Counted from the first letter of the stretch, positions 17,268 through 26,741 are shown. The stretch is DNA of 42,498 bases from Alphaproteobacteria bacterium (GCA_030727085.1 JANRCF010000035.1:3820-46317), one strand, 5' to 3'. The notes: generated from the sequence alone by a model not told the origin. Numbers and translations are program-made.

Positions 17268-20200
17268 TTGACTGAAAAAACCTCTTCATCTTCTTCCCCC
17301 CCCTACGACGGTTTCATACATCTTCGAGTGCACTCAGCCTATTCGCTGACCGAAGGGGCTATTTTGATGAAGAGTCTGCCAAAGCTGTGTCAAAAACAAA
17401 AAATGCCAGCCGTTGCATTGACTGATACGAATAACATGTTTGGTGCGTTGGAATTTTCGATGGCTGCGGCGGATGCGGGGATTCAGCCCATTATTGGCTG
17501 CCAGCTGACGGTTGATTTAAGCGCACATTTTTCAAAAATCACGACGACTCCAGCGTCGATGGTTTTCCTTGCTCAAAACGAAGCTGGTTACATGAACCTA
17601 ATGAAACTTGTAAGCCTTGCATATTTTAAGGAACAAGGATTGATTGGGCCGCACATTACAATGGCCGAACTTGCTAAGCATACGGATGGCGTGATTTGTT
17701 TGACGGGGGCGCATGAGGGGTCTCTTGCGCAATTGTTGCAGCTTACATCTGAAGACTCGCGTAAGGAATATGCTGATTCCTTCACAAAAACACTGCTCGA
17801 TCTGTTCCCGAATCGTTTGTATATGGAATTGCAACGCCACGGCATACCGCTTCAACAGCAGTTAGAGCCTGACTTTCTTGATCTTGCGATTCGTTTTGAC
17901 ATACCACTTGTAGCAACGAATAATGTGTTTTTTGGCACACCCGATATGTATGACGCGCATGATGCGCTGCTGTGTATTGCGGCCGGTACCTATGTGGAAC
18001 AAGATCAACGTCGCACCGAAACGCCGCGTCATTATTTTAGGTCGGCGGCCGAGATGAAAGAGGCTTTTGCAGATCTACCTGAGGCGACCCAGAATACAGT
18101 TGTGATCGCGCGTCGTTGTTATTACAGGCCGCTGCCGCGCAAACCTATTTTGCCGAGTTTTCCGACGGTTTCAGGGCGTAGTGAAACGGAAGAAATGTGG
18201 GATCAGTCCCATGCAGGTCTTGAAGTGCGTTTGACAGAGGAAGTTTTTAATCGCTTTCTAACTGAGCAACATGAAGAACTACGTGCGCAATACATAGAAC
18301 GTCTGCGATACGAGCTTGGTATCATTGAACGGATGGGGTTCCCTGGGTACTTTTTGATCGTATCTGACTTCATCAAATGGGCAAAAGATCGAGGAATTCC
18401 TGTGGGGCCAGGCCGTGGTTCAGGGGCGGGCTCGCTTGTCGCATGGTCACTGCTTATTACCGATATGGATCCCATCCGATTTAATCTGCTGTTCGAGCGT
18501 TTCTTGAACCCAGAACGTGTTTCAATGCCTGACTTTGACGTGGACTTTTGCCAAGATCGCCGTGATGAAGTGATCCGTTATGTGTGTGAAAAATACGGTA
18601 TGGATCGCGTGGCGCATATTATCACGTTTGGTAAATTGCAGGCGCGTATCGTGATTCGTGACGTGGGGCGCGTGCTGCAGATGCCGTATGGGCAGATTGA
18701 TCGTATTTGTAAGATGATTCCGAATAATCCGGCGAATCCTATGACACTGGCGCAATCGATCGAACATGAACCGCTTTTAAAACAGCAACGTGATGACGAC
18801 GAAATGGTTGCACGGTTAATGGATATGGGGATGAAGCTTGAGGGCTTATATCGTCACGCATCGACGCATGCGGCGGGTGTTGTGATTGGTGATCGTCCGC
18901 TTGATGAACTGGTGCCGCTATATCGCGATGAAAAGTCTGACTTGGCTGTGACGCAGTTCAATATGAAATATGTTGAAACAGCCGGGCTGGTGAAGTTCGA
19001 CTTTTTGGGGCTTAAGACGCTGACCGTCGTTGAATCATGCTGCCAATTGGTGAGAAACCTAACGGGCAAAGATTTCCGCATTCATACCATTCCATTGGAT
19101 GATCCGGCTACGTTTGCGCTGCTGTGCCGTGTTGAGGCTGTCGGCATATTCCAGCTTGAAAGTGCTGGTATGCGTGATGTGTTGCGGAAACTTCAGCCTG
19201 ACCGATTTGAAGATTTAATCGCGCTTGTGGCGCTCTATCGTCCAGGGCCCATGGATGATATTCCGCGCTATCTTGCATGTAAGCATGGCGAGGAAGCCGT
19301 TACATACTTGCACCCGCTGTTGAAAGATATTCTAGAGCCAACCTATGGCGTTATGGTTTACCAAGAACAAGTTATGCAGATCGCACAGGTCTTGGGTGGC
19401 TATACACTTGGTGCCGCTGACTTGCTACGTCGTGCAATGGGTAAGAAAATTAAGTCCGAAATGGATGCGCAGCGTGCCTTATTTACTGAAGGCGCCATTA
19501 AAAATGGTATTAAACCGAATATTGCGTCACAGATTTTCGATCAAATGGCAAAGTTCGCAGGGTACGGTTTTAACAAGTCGCACTCGGCGCCATATGCGTT
19601 GTTGGCTTACCAAACGGCGTATTTAAAAGCCAATTATCCGCTGCAATTTTTTGCAGCAACCATGACATTAGATATGCACAATACCGATAAACTGAATGTA
19701 TATCGTCAAGACCTTGATCGCCAAGAAATCCCCTTGTTGCCCCCAAGTGTGAATGAATCTGATGTGACTTTCACGGTTGAAGGTCATGGTATCAGGTATG
19801 CGCTGGCTGGGCTTAAAGGGGTAGGGGCGCAGGCGATGGAATCACTTGTTGCAGAGCGTACTAAAAATGGTGCATTCAAAAATTTACGTGATTTTGCAAC
19901 GCGCATTGACCCTGGCGTTATCAACAAACGGCAGCTTGAAAATATGGTAAACGCGGGCGCTTTTGATTGTTTGCATAATAATCGCCGGCAATTAAGTGAA
20001 GGCTTAGAGGCGTTACTTGGGATTTCTCAGCAAATACGATCTGAAAAATCAAGTAAACAACGCATGTTGTTTGGCAGCACAGCCACTGAAACCGAAAAAG
20101 ATGTGCCGCTACCAAATGTGATGGAATGGACACCGCTTGATCGTTTGCAAAAGGAATTCGATGCGATTGGGTTTTACTTAAGCGCACATCCTCTTGATAT

Positions 20201-20735
20201 GTATAAAGATGTGCTTGATCAATTAGGTGTTGTGAAGTCATGTGATTTGCTTGAGCGTGCAACGAGCAGCAATCAAACTGTCGCACTTGCAGGGATTATC
20301 TTAACGAAGCAAGAACGTACATCCAAAAAAGGCGATCGATTTGCCTTTGTGTCATTGACCGATTTGACAGGCGTGTTTGAGGTTGCATTTTTTTCAGAAG
20401 CCTTTGCATCGGTGCGTGATAAGTTGATTCCAGGGCAAGCAGTATATGTAACTGGGAATTTACGTGCGGACGGTGATGAAAGTTTTAGGCTAACGGGGAA
20501 CGGGCTGGAACCGTTAGATAACAAGGCTAAAGTTGATTCGTTGGAGCTATCTATTGACCCTAAACGGGCGAATGTCGCGCACCTTGGCGAGATAGTGCAG
20601 GGCCTTAGAAAGGGTCGAACAGTGCTTCATTTTTTGGTGCCGGTTGCAGGGATTGGTACGATTAAGGTGACACTTTCCGGTGGGTATGACGTAACGCCAA
20701 ATCAAAAAGCGACGCTGCTGCAAGTGTGTGGGTGA
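17268..20735 (+). CDS. dnaE: DNA polymerase III subunit alpha
   Basis: The protein of 1155 residues is the replicative polymerase at normal length. In order it has a PHP domain (HLRVHSAYSLTEGAI, then ALTDTNNMFGALEF), the C-family palm with GPGRGSGAGSLVAW and the catalytic acidic motif PDFDVDFCQDRR near residue 421, the thumb/fingers region (YGVMVYQEQVMQIAQ, GYGFNKSHSAPYALLAYQT), and an OB fold near 1005-1080 (VALAGIILTKQERTSKKGDR). Start is a TTG at 17268: the PHP domain begins 16 residues later and no upstream or early ATG would keep it. The last 45 bp (20691-20735) recur at 21742-21786, and a rhuM gene begins 9 bp after the stop. Confidence 0.97.
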   Translation: MTEKTSSSSSPPYDGFIHLRVHSAYSLTEGAILMKSLPKLCQKQKMPAVALTDTNNMFGALEFSMAAADAGIQPIIGCQLTVDLSAHFSKITTTPASMVFLAQNEAGYMNLMKLVSLAYFKEQGLIGPHITMAELAKHTDGVICLTGAHEGSLAQLLQLTSEDSRKEYADSFTKTLLDLFPNRLYMELQRHGIPLQQQLEPDFLDLAIRFDIPLVATNNVFFGTPDMYDAHDALLCIAAGTYVEQDQRRTETPRHYFRSAAEMKEAFADLPEATQNTVVIARRCYYRPLPRKPILPSFPTVSGRSETEEMWDQSHAGLEVRLTEEVFNRFLTEQHEELRAQYIERLRYELGIIERMGFPGYFLIVSDFIKWAKDRGIPVGPGRGSGAGSLVAWSLLITDMDPIRFNLLFERFLNPERVSMPDFDVDFCQDRRDEVIRYVCEKYGMDRVAHIITFGKLQARIVIRDVGRVLQMPYGQIDRICKMIPNNPANPMTLAQSIEHEPLLKQQRDDDEMVARLMDMGMKLEGLYRHASTHAAGVVIGDRPLDELVPLYRDEKSDLAVTQFNMKYVETAGLVKFDFLGLKTLTVVESCCQLVRNLTGKDFRIHTIPLDDPATFALLCRVEAVGIFQLESAGMRDVLRKLQPDRFEDLIALVALYRPGPMDDIPRYLACKHGEEAVTYLHPLLKDILEPTYGVMVYQEQVMQIAQVLGGYTLGAADLLRRAMGKKIKSEMDAQRALFTEGAIKNGIKPNIASQIFDQMAKFAGYGFNKSHSAPYALLAYQTAYLKANYPLQFFAATMTLDMHNTDKLNVYRQDLDRQEIPLLPPSVNESDVTFTVEGHGIRYALAGLKGVGAQAMESLVAERTKNGAFKNLRDFATRIDPGVINKRQLENMVNAGAFDCLHNNRRQLSEGLEALLGISQQIRSEKSSKQRMLFGSTATETEKDVPLPNVMEWTPLDRLQKEFDAIGFYLSAHPLDMYKDVLDQLGVVKSCDLLERATSSNQTVALAGIILTKQERTSKKGDRFAFVSLTDLTGVFEVAFFSEAFASVRDKLIPGQAVYVTGNLRADGDESFRLTGNGLEPLDNKAKVDSLELSIDPKRANVAHLGEIVQGLRKGRTVLHFLVPVAGIGTIKVTLSGGYDVTPNQKATLLQVCG

Positions 20736-20744
20736 GAAATATTT

Positions 20745-21740
20745 ATGATGAACGAAAGTGAAATCCTTCTTTATACGACAAAAGAAGGTAATGTAAAAGT
20801 TGATGTGATTTATGGCGATCAGACGATTTGGCTGAGTCAAAAGAAAATGGCATTGCTTTTTGGGGTGGATATCAGAACCATTAGTGAGCATTTTCAGAAC
20901 ATATTTAATAGTGGTGAATTGCTTAAAGATTCAGTTATCCGGAATTTCCGGAATACTGCAACAGATGGCAAAAACTACACCACTCAATTTTACAATTTGG
21001 ATGCCATTATTGCAGTTGGTTATCGTGTTAATTCAAAGCAAGCAACGGAATTTAGAATTTGGGCAACCAATATCTTAAAAGAATTTATCATCAAAGGTTT
21101 TGTTCTTGATTCAGACAGACTTAAAAATGGTGCTAAATTTGGCCACGATTATTTTGATGAATTGCTTGAAAAGATCAGAGAGATCAGGGCCTCTGAACGA
21201 CGATTCTATCAGAAAATAACGGATATTTATGCTGAATGTTCTGCAGATTATGATCCGGCTAGTAGTGTCACAAAGGAATTCTACGCTAAAGTTCAAAATA
21301 AATTGCATTTCGCGATTCATGGGCATACTGCTGCCGAGCTAATTCATGAGCGTGTTAATCATATAAAGCCATTTATGGGGCTAACAACATGGAAGAATGC
21401 GCCAAATGAGAAGATACTAAAATCAGATGTAAGCGTTGCAAAAAATTATTTGTCAGGGGAAGAGATCAAAGAATTAAACCATATTGTGACAATGTATCTT
21501 GATTATGCAGAGCTTCAGGCATCAAAGCAGAAATTAATGCGCATGGATGATTGGGTTGTGAAATTAGATGCATTTCTGTCATTTAACGATTACAGCATTT
21601 TAGCTCATGCTGGCAAGATTAGTGCAGAGATTGCAAAGGCCCTTGCCGAAGAAGAATTTGATAAGTACAGAGTTATTCAAGATCAGTTGTATCAATCTGA
21701 TTTTGATAAACTTATTGGTGAAGTTAAGCAGAAGAGTTAG
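20745..21740 (+). CDS. rhuM: RhuM family protein
   Basis: The protein of 331 residues matches the RhuM family, named for a Salmonella pathogenicity-island gene. Its N-terminal winged-helix-like part reads IWLSQKKMALLFGVDIRTIS and VIRNFRNTATDGKNY. The hallmark FYNLDAIIAVGYRVNSKQAT and FRIWATNILKEF segments follow, then a helical C-terminal half (YFDELLEKIREIRASERRFY, YLDYAELQASKQKLM). Molecular function is not established; the family is scattered among islands and accessory regions. Start is ATG 20745 or 20748. It sits 9 bp after dnaE and ends 1 bp before a second copy of the dnaE 3' end, so it is very probably acquired. It could be translated by read-on from dnaE mRNA. Confidence 0.9.
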   Translation: MMNESEILLYTTKEGNVKVDVIYGDQTIWLSQKKMALLFGVDIRTISEHFQNIFNSGELLKDSVIRNFRNTATDGKNYTTQFYNLDAIIAVGYRVNSKQATEFRIWATNILKEFIIKGFVLDSDRLKNGAKFGHDYFDELLEKIREIRASERRFYQKITDIYAECSADYDPASSVTKEFYAKVQNKLHFAIHGHTAAELIHERVNHIKPFMGLTTWKNAPNEKILKSDVSVAKNYLSGEEIKELNHIVTMYLDYAELQASKQKLMRMDDWVVKLDAFLSFNDYSILAHAGKISAEIAKALAEEEFDKYRVIQDQLYQSDFDKLIGEVKQKS

Positions 21741-21741
21741 A

Positions 21742-21786
21742 GTGGCGCCGAATCAAAAAGCGACGCTGCTGCAAGTGTGTGGGTGA
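21742..21786 (+). pseudogene. dnaE': Detached copy of the dnaE 3' end
   Basis: Fourteen codons plus tga reproduce the DnaE C-terminus (VAPNQKATLLQVCG against VTPNQKATLLQVCG). Two of three nucleotide differences are synonymous third-position changes. There is no homology to dnaE upstream of the first codon, so the boundary is abrupt. It is untranslatable as a useful protein by itself. Confidence 0.85.
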
Positions 21787-22034
21787 TTTGTTTTATAGCA
21801 ATTCTAAGTTGGAATTGAATGCCTATAGCAAGATCATTCCTTCCATCTTTGCTTTTAGCCACGCCGAGACAAGCTGCGATGGCGAATTCATGAGCAGTTT
21901 ATGAGTGAATCGTTATATATAAGCTCTTCATTACGAATGTCACACGACTCACTCCTCATCAAAAAACTAGACAAACACAGTTCTTCTTTGTAACTTAGCT
22001 ACACACCCATTCTTAAAAAGAGAAAACAAATATC

Positions 22035-22709
22035 ATGGGAGAAAACCACCCAGTGAAAAGCTCGGCTTTTAGACTTTATGGTCGGCAAAAAACACGTGCG
22101 CTCAATGATCGACAATGTGAGTTGATGGAACAATTATTGCCTAATCTTGATGTATCAATTTCCGATTTATCTAAGAAAGAAGGCTCTGTTCTTGAAATAG
22201 GTTTTGGGTTTGGTGAACACTTAGCACATATCGCAGAAAAAAGCCCAGATACATTCCATATCGGCTTTGAACCCTTTACCAACGGTGTCGCATCACTATT
22301 ACAGCATATAGATGACAAAGAACTTAGAAATATCAATCTTCATCAAGGCGATGTACGTCACTTTTTTCCTGAAATGCCAGATCAATTATTTTCAAGCATT
22401 TATTTGCTATATCCAGATCCATGGCCTAAAAAACGCCATTTCAAACGTCGTTTCATACAAAAAGAAACGCTTGCAACAATGCATCGCTTGCTTGCCCCCA
22501 AGGGAACACTTTATGTTGCCAGTGATCATGACACCTATCAAGCTTGGATAGAAGAACATATACAAGCCATTGAAGCCGCTAAAACGTTTGAATGGACAAA
22601 CAAACCAACAAAAGATATAGCATGGGCTGGCTGGATCAGAACGCGCTATGAAGAAAAAGCCTTTCGTGAAGGGCGCACTCCGCGCTATTATGTGCTCACA
22701 AAGAAATAA
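22035..22709 (+). CDS. trmB: tRNA (guanine-N7-)-methyltransferase
   Basis: The protein of 224 residues is a class I SAM enzyme that makes m7G46 in tRNA. Motif I is VLEIGFGFGEHLAHIA near residue 53. The TrmB hallmark YPDPWPKKRHFKRR is near 126, and the C-terminal TRYEEKAFREGRTPRYYV fits the family end. The region 21787-22034 before it holds no recognisable gene or strong signal. ppa follows 29 bp later. Confidence 0.96.
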   Translation: MGENHPVKSSAFRLYGRQKTRALNDRQCELMEQLLPNLDVSISDLSKKEGSVLEIGFGFGEHLAHIAEKSPDTFHIGFEPFTNGVASLLQHIDDKELRNINLHQGDVRHFFPEMPDQLFSSIYLLYPDPWPKKRHFKRRFIQKETLATMHRLLAPKGTLYVASDHDTYQAWIEEHIQAIEAAKTFEWTNKPTKDIAWAGWIRTRYEEKAFREGRTPRYYVLTKK

Positions 22710-22738
22710 CGCTTGATAAAATAGTAAAAAGGACATTT

Positions 22739-23266
22739 ATGGACATCTCTAAAATACCCGCTGGTAAGAATACTCCATGGGATATCAATGTTATTATTGA
22801 AATTCCACAAGGTGAGGCAAAAATTAAATATGAATTTGACAAAGATTCAGGCGCAATTTTCGTTGATCGTTTCTTAAAAACACCCATGTATTATCCTGCG
22901 AATTATGGATTTATCCCGCATACGCTGGCAGATGATGGTGACCCGCTTGATGTATTCGTTGTTGGTGAAAGCCCTATCGTGCCAGGTGCTGTGATTCGTG
23001 TGCGCCCAATCGGTGTGATGGTTATGGAAGATGAAAAAGGTATGGATGAAAAGGTTATCGCTGTTCCTGTTGACTCGCTGAATCCATTTTATGGCTCGGT
23101 CAAAGATATAAAAGATTTGCCAGAAATCATATGTAAGCAAATCACACACTTCTTTACGCACTACAAAGACTTTGAAGAAGGCAAATGGGTTAAAATAAAA
23201 TCGTGGGAAAATGCAGAAACAGCTGCAAAAATTATTGAACAGACGATAGAGAACGCGAAGAAGTAG
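22739..23266 (+). CDS. ppa: Inorganic pyrophosphatase
   Basis: The protein of 175 residues is a family I soluble pyrophosphatase, the usual bacterial size. Signature parts are IPQGEAKIKYEFDKDSGAIFVDRF, YPANYGFIPHTL and the metal-binding DDGDPLDVFV near residue 66, plus VIAVPVDS. It hydrolyses pyrophosphate to drive biosynthesis. A good ribosome binding site (aaggac) precedes the ATG; it likely shares a transcript with trmB. Confidence 0.96.
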   Translation: MDISKIPAGKNTPWDINVIIEIPQGEAKIKYEFDKDSGAIFVDRFLKTPMYYPANYGFIPHTLADDGDPLDVFVVGESPIVPGAVIRVRPIGVMVMEDEKGMDEKVIAVPVDSLNPFYGSVKDIKDLPEIICKQITHFFTHYKDFEEGKWVKIKSWENAETAAKIIEQTIENAKK

Positions 23267-23276
23267 AAAGCTTATA

Positions 23277-23392
23277 CCGTCATTGCGCTGCGCCAGGCCG
23301 TAGCTTTAGCAAAAAATGGAGCCTAGCAGACGTGGTTAATCTAGATATCTTATCTATGAATGGTCACGTCTCTGCAAGGCCTGCCGCGACGG
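23277..23392. repeat. Palindromic repeat element, imperfect long hairpin
   Basis: The 116 bp between ppa and the ferredoxin gene fold on themselves: outer arms ccgtc/gacgg with ggcc/ggcct inward, middle arms gcctagcag (23321-23329) against ctgcaaggc (23372-23380) with one mismatch, and an inner tagata/tatcta. The imperfect arms, and the resemblance of the ends to other hairpins in the window (30205-30291, 35515-35553), suggest an interspersed palindromic element. Confidence 0.55.
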
Positions 23393-23413
23393 TCCATGCA
23401 GTAAAGGATATTT

Positions 23414-23701
23414 ATGTTTCCTACCTATAAACATCACATTTTTATATGTCAAAACGAACGTGCTAATGGGCATGCAAGGGGTTGCTGCGCGTCAAAGGGA
23501 TCAATTGACCTGCTTACTTATATGAAAGAGCGCATCAAAGAATTAGGCCTTAAAGATATACGTGTTAACAAGGCTGGCTGCTTTAATGAATGTGAAAAGG
23601 GCCCCATCATGGTCGTTTATCCAGAAGGAAAATGGTTTTGCGTAAAAAGCAAAAGCGATGTTGATGGGATATTGGAGCAGATACAAGAAAACGCGATATA
23701 A
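23414..23701 (+). CDS. Thioredoxin-like [2Fe-2S] ferredoxin family protein
   Basis: The protein of 95 residues has four cysteines spaced as in the thioredoxin-fold [2Fe-2S] ferredoxins: Cys12 in FICQNER, Cys24/25 in ARGCCASKG, Cys56 and Cys60 in KAGCFNECEKGPIMVVYPEG. The first pair and the CxxxC pair would ligate the cluster. These proteins carry electrons or serve as stand-alone relatives of the NuoE domain; the partner is not evident. A ribosome binding site (aaagga) lies right after the palindromic repeat. Confidence 0.88.
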   Translation: MFPTYKHHIFICQNERANGHARGCCASKGSIDLLTYMKERIKELGLKDIRVNKAGCFNECEKGPIMVVYPEGKWFCVKSKSDVDGILEQIQENAI

Positions 23702-23803
23702 TCAACATGATTATTTCAACTTATCCTCTTAGAAACTCAGGTATTATTCTCTTCTTTTTTCTGTTAATATTTTTGAAAACTGCAGTGTTTATATAAGAAT
23801 CCC

Positions 23804-25603
23804 ATGAAAAATTCAGCCACCTTACCAAGAACAATCGCACCATTTGTATGGCATTTTCTCAAACCGTACAAAATTTATATGATTGGTTTCGTCGCGTGCG
23901 CTGTGGTGTCCGGCTTATTTACTATTATTTTTTCAACCTTGCTTAAAATTATTATTGATACAATAGACACCACTACTAGCGCATCGCAGCACAGCATCCC
24001 TCTGCTGCAGTTGCTTTTTTGGCCAAGCATAGGATTCATCATTAATTTTGAAATTCACAACACAATGTGGCGTCTCATGAATTGCATTAATTATAAAATT
24101 CAGCCTCTCATCAAAAATAACATTATTCAAGAAACCTTTAATTATGTAACTCGCCACTCACATCAATTTTTTCAAGATCAAATGGCGGGCAAGCTTTCTA
24201 ATAATGTCACGATTTTAGCGAATAGCATTGAACGTGCTGTACATGATTTATCCCGGCATATCATTCGTGGGGCTGTCATGGTGTGTGCTACTTTTATAAC
24301 GTTATACCTTGTGCATCCTGATTTTTTTTGGTGCTTTCTCATTTGGGCCGTCTTGTTTGGAATAGGTAGCTTTTGGGCTTCACAGAAAAGCATTTCGCTT
24401 GTTGATCATTTAGCGTCCACAGAGTCAGCTGTATCAGGAAATCTTGTAGATAGCATTAGCAACATCCAGAATATTCGTTACTTTTCTATGTTTAATTTTG
24501 AATCATCGTATCTTTTGAAAACGCTGTCGTTAATGAGGCTAGCTTTTCGGAAAAAAGAAAAATTTATGATTATTTATTGGAGTTTTCAAGGAATATCCCA
24601 AACGGCGATGTTAGCTGTTATGGCCTATTTATTGATAAATCTGCGACAAAAAGGTCTTGTAAGCGCCGGTGATTTTGCTCTCATTTTAACACTTTGTACC
24701 GAGGTTGGGTTCATTGTTTGGTGGACGATGGAGCAAATTGATAACTTGAATGATACCATTGGAAAATGCAATCAAAGTTTACGTGCTCTTTTTGCGCCAC
24801 TTGAAATCACAGATACACAAAATGCAAATGAGCTAATAATTACTCATGGGAAAATTCAATTTAAAGATGTTTTTTTTCATTATAAAAATACAAAAGCTCT
24901 TTTTGAAAACCAATCAATCACAATTGAACCAGGACAAAAGGTTGGACTTGTTGGCTATTCGGGTAGTGGAAAATCAACATTCGTCAACCTAATCTTGCGT
25001 CTTTATGACATTAACAACGGATATATTTTAATTGATGGACAAGATATAGCAACCGTCACACAAGATTCTTTACGCGCACATATCGGTATGATCCCTCAAG
25101 ATTCATCGTTATTTCACCGCACGCTCATGGAAAATATACGATATGGCAGAGTTGGTGCTACTGAAGATGAGGTCATTGATGCGACTAAACGCGCACATGC
25201 ACACGATTTTATAGAACAGCTTCCTGAAGGATATGCATCCCTTGTGGGCGAGCGCGGCATCAAGCTTTCAGGCGGGCAGCGCCAACGTATTGCCATCGCA
25301 CGCGCAATGCTAAAAAATGCGCCAATTCTAATTTTAGATGAGGCTACATCAGCACTGGATTCTGTGACTGAACATTTAATTCAAGTAGCAATTACTGAGT
25401 TGATGCGCGGCAAGACGAGCCTTGTTATTGCACACCGTTTATCAACATTACTACACATGGATCGGATTTTAGTATTTGATCAAGGTAAAATAGTACAAGA
25501 TGGCACGCATGATGAGCTGCTCGGCAAACCGGGAATGTATAAGACACTATGGGATGCGCAGGTTGGTGGATTCTTAGGAGATGGCGAGACTGTTTCTAAT
25601 TAA
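23804..25603 (+). CDS. ABC transporter, fused permease and ATP-binding protein (ABCB/MsbA-like exporter)
   Basis: This half-transporter of 599 residues has an N-terminal six-helix membrane domain (from FLKPYKIYMIGFVACAVVSG) and a C-terminal ATPase: Walker A GYSGSGKST near 384, Q-loop MIPQDSSLFHRTLMENI, signature LSGGQRQRIAIARAML near 488, Walker B ILILDEATSALDS, switch His in VIAHRLSTL. It would act as a homodimer. The fold is that of lipid, peptide or drug exporters; the substrate is not evident, and calling it MsbA would go too far. It is convergent with the lipoprotein gene at 25656. Confidence 0.9.
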   Translation: MKNSATLPRTIAPFVWHFLKPYKIYMIGFVACAVVSGLFTIIFSTLLKIIIDTIDTTTSASQHSIPLLQLLFWPSIGFIINFEIHNTMWRLMNCINYKIQPLIKNNIIQETFNYVTRHSHQFFQDQMAGKLSNNVTILANSIERAVHDLSRHIIRGAVMVCATFITLYLVHPDFFWCFLIWAVLFGIGSFWASQKSISLVDHLASTESAVSGNLVDSISNIQNIRYFSMFNFESSYLLKTLSLMRLAFRKKEKFMIIYWSFQGISQTAMLAVMAYLLINLRQKGLVSAGDFALILTLCTEVGFIVWWTMEQIDNLNDTIGKCNQSLRALFAPLEITDTQNANELIITHGKIQFKDVFFHYKNTKALFENQSITIEPGQKVGLVGYSGSGKSTFVNLILRLYDINNGYILIDGQDIATVTQDSLRAHIGMIPQDSSLFHRTLMENIRYGRVGATEDEVIDATKRAHAHDFIEQLPEGYASLVGERGIKLSGGQRQRIAIARAMLKNAPILILDEATSALDSVTEHLIQVAITELMRGKTSLVIAHRLSTLLHMDRILVFDQGKIVQDGTHDELLGKPGMYKTLWDAQVGGFLGDGETVSN

Positions 25604-25655
25604 GTGAGTAGAAAGAAAAGGATGTAATTTCTTATCACACCCTCTACTCCTCATG

Positions 25656-26711
25656 TTAAGACGGATAAACACCTGTTTTTTCTTTATACAAACAAATTTC
25701 ATAAAAAATTCGCGCTAAATTATCAAGCAGCATTGCAAGTTTTTTAGAATCAGGATAAGCATCACGTTCGGAGTCGCGTAACGCAGGAGCACAAACGTCA
25801 ACATAACCTTCAAAGCCGTATTGATAGGCCACACGTTTTAAAATCAAATACTGATAAAGTGCAAAAATATGAGAGGATACAGCTAGTACTTTTTGATCTT
25901 TGGATAAAGACTTCTGTTTGAAGAATAATGCCAACGTGCTTTCAGTTGTTGCCCGCATTCCAATTGGGTGCGCATCATCAATAATAATTACTGGTAATTT
26001 CATAAACGCTGATTCTTTTTTAGATTGATTATAAACCCATTCAAGACCGACCTTTTCTGAATCAGCCTTTAATATGTTTAATGCCTCTATTGATCCATTT
26101 TTAGTAAGCATTTCTTTTTCAACGTTATTAAAAGAACGTTTTCCCGTCAGAATATATATAGTTGATAAATCTGATTTAATTTTATTTTTATTAATTAATG
26201 TATTTAGAAAGTTTATTCGAGACTGAAAATCCCCTATGGTTGAGCCTAATAAAAGAATTGATGAGAAGGTGGAAGATGCTGGATATGCCGCAGCTCCCAT
26301 ATTTAAGCCCTTTATATTATCTACTTTTGGCGACAAAATAAGATCTAGCAACCTTTGAATGTTATTTGCCTTTCCATCATACGCCATATCCCAACGCTCT
26401 ACTCCTGGCTTTGCAAACCATGCATACTTTGGATAACGAGGATCTTTTCCTTGAATAAGATTTTTAACATTTTTACAATGTGGTGAATCAAGTTCAGCCA
26501 TCATTGCAGGCCAATTTTCTTTCGCAGGCATTCCTTTTATACGAACACCTGACTGCCCCAAAATCTCAATAACTGTATCTGTTACCATTCCATCAGCATG
26601 GATCAAATCACTAATTTGCGTAGAAAGTGGCTGTGATTCGTTTTTGTTTTCCTTGCATGAAACAGCAAAAACAACAGCAACAAGAAATATATATTTTTTA
26701 ATTAGCGACAT
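25656..26711 (-). CDS. Putative lipoprotein, possibly distantly DUF218/YdcF-like
   Basis: The 351-residue protein starts with a short signal (MSLIKKYIFLVAVVFAVSC) in which Cys19 follows Ala-Val-Ser, an acceptable though not ideal lipobox. The body has a strand ILLLGSTIGDFQSRINFL, a strand IYILTGKR, the segment ATTESTLALFF and a strand KVLAVSSHIFALYQYLILKR. That order (strand with Arg, strand with Thr-Gly, Thr/Glu helix start, strand with Ser and His) resembles DUF218/SanA-YdcF proteins, but the match is weak and is my inference. A good ribosome binding site (aaggaaag) precedes it, and it follows tamB by 30 bp on the same strand, so an envelope role together with tamB is reasonable. Confidence 0.6.
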   Translation of the reverse strand: MSLIKKYIFLVAVVFAVSCKENKNESQPLSTQISDLIHADGMVTDTVIEILGQSGVRIKGMPAKENWPAMMAELDSPHCKNVKNLIQGKDPRYPKYAWFAKPGVERWDMAYDGKANNIQRLLDLILSPKVDNIKGLNMGAAAYPASSTFSSILLLGSTIGDFQSRINFLNTLINKNKIKSDLSTIYILTGKRSFNNVEKEMLTKNGSIEALNILKADSEKVGLEWVYNQSKKESAFMKLPVIIIDDAHPIGMRATTESTLALFFKQKSLSKDQKVLAVSSHIFALYQYLILKRVAYQYGFEGYVDVCAPALRDSERDAYPDSKKLAMLLDNLARIFYEICLYKEKTGVYPS

Positions 26712-26741
26712 TTTTCTTTCCTTAAACTATTTATAGAATTC

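Larger units (their letters stand above)
20691..21786. mobile_element. Candidate acquired module: rhuM flanked by direct repeats of the dnaE 3' end
   Basis: Direct repeats of 45 bp lie at 20691-20735 (the true dnaE end) and 21742-21786, with a period of 1051 bp. They match at 42 of 45 positions; the three differences are all A-to-G changes in the first nine bases, and the last 36 bases, including the stop, are identical. Between them lies only rhuM. There is no recombinase or inverted repeat. The copy begins 1-2 bp after the rhuM stop, a very tight junction. The same architecture is seen after uvrB at 5462-8686. Confidence 0.6.
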
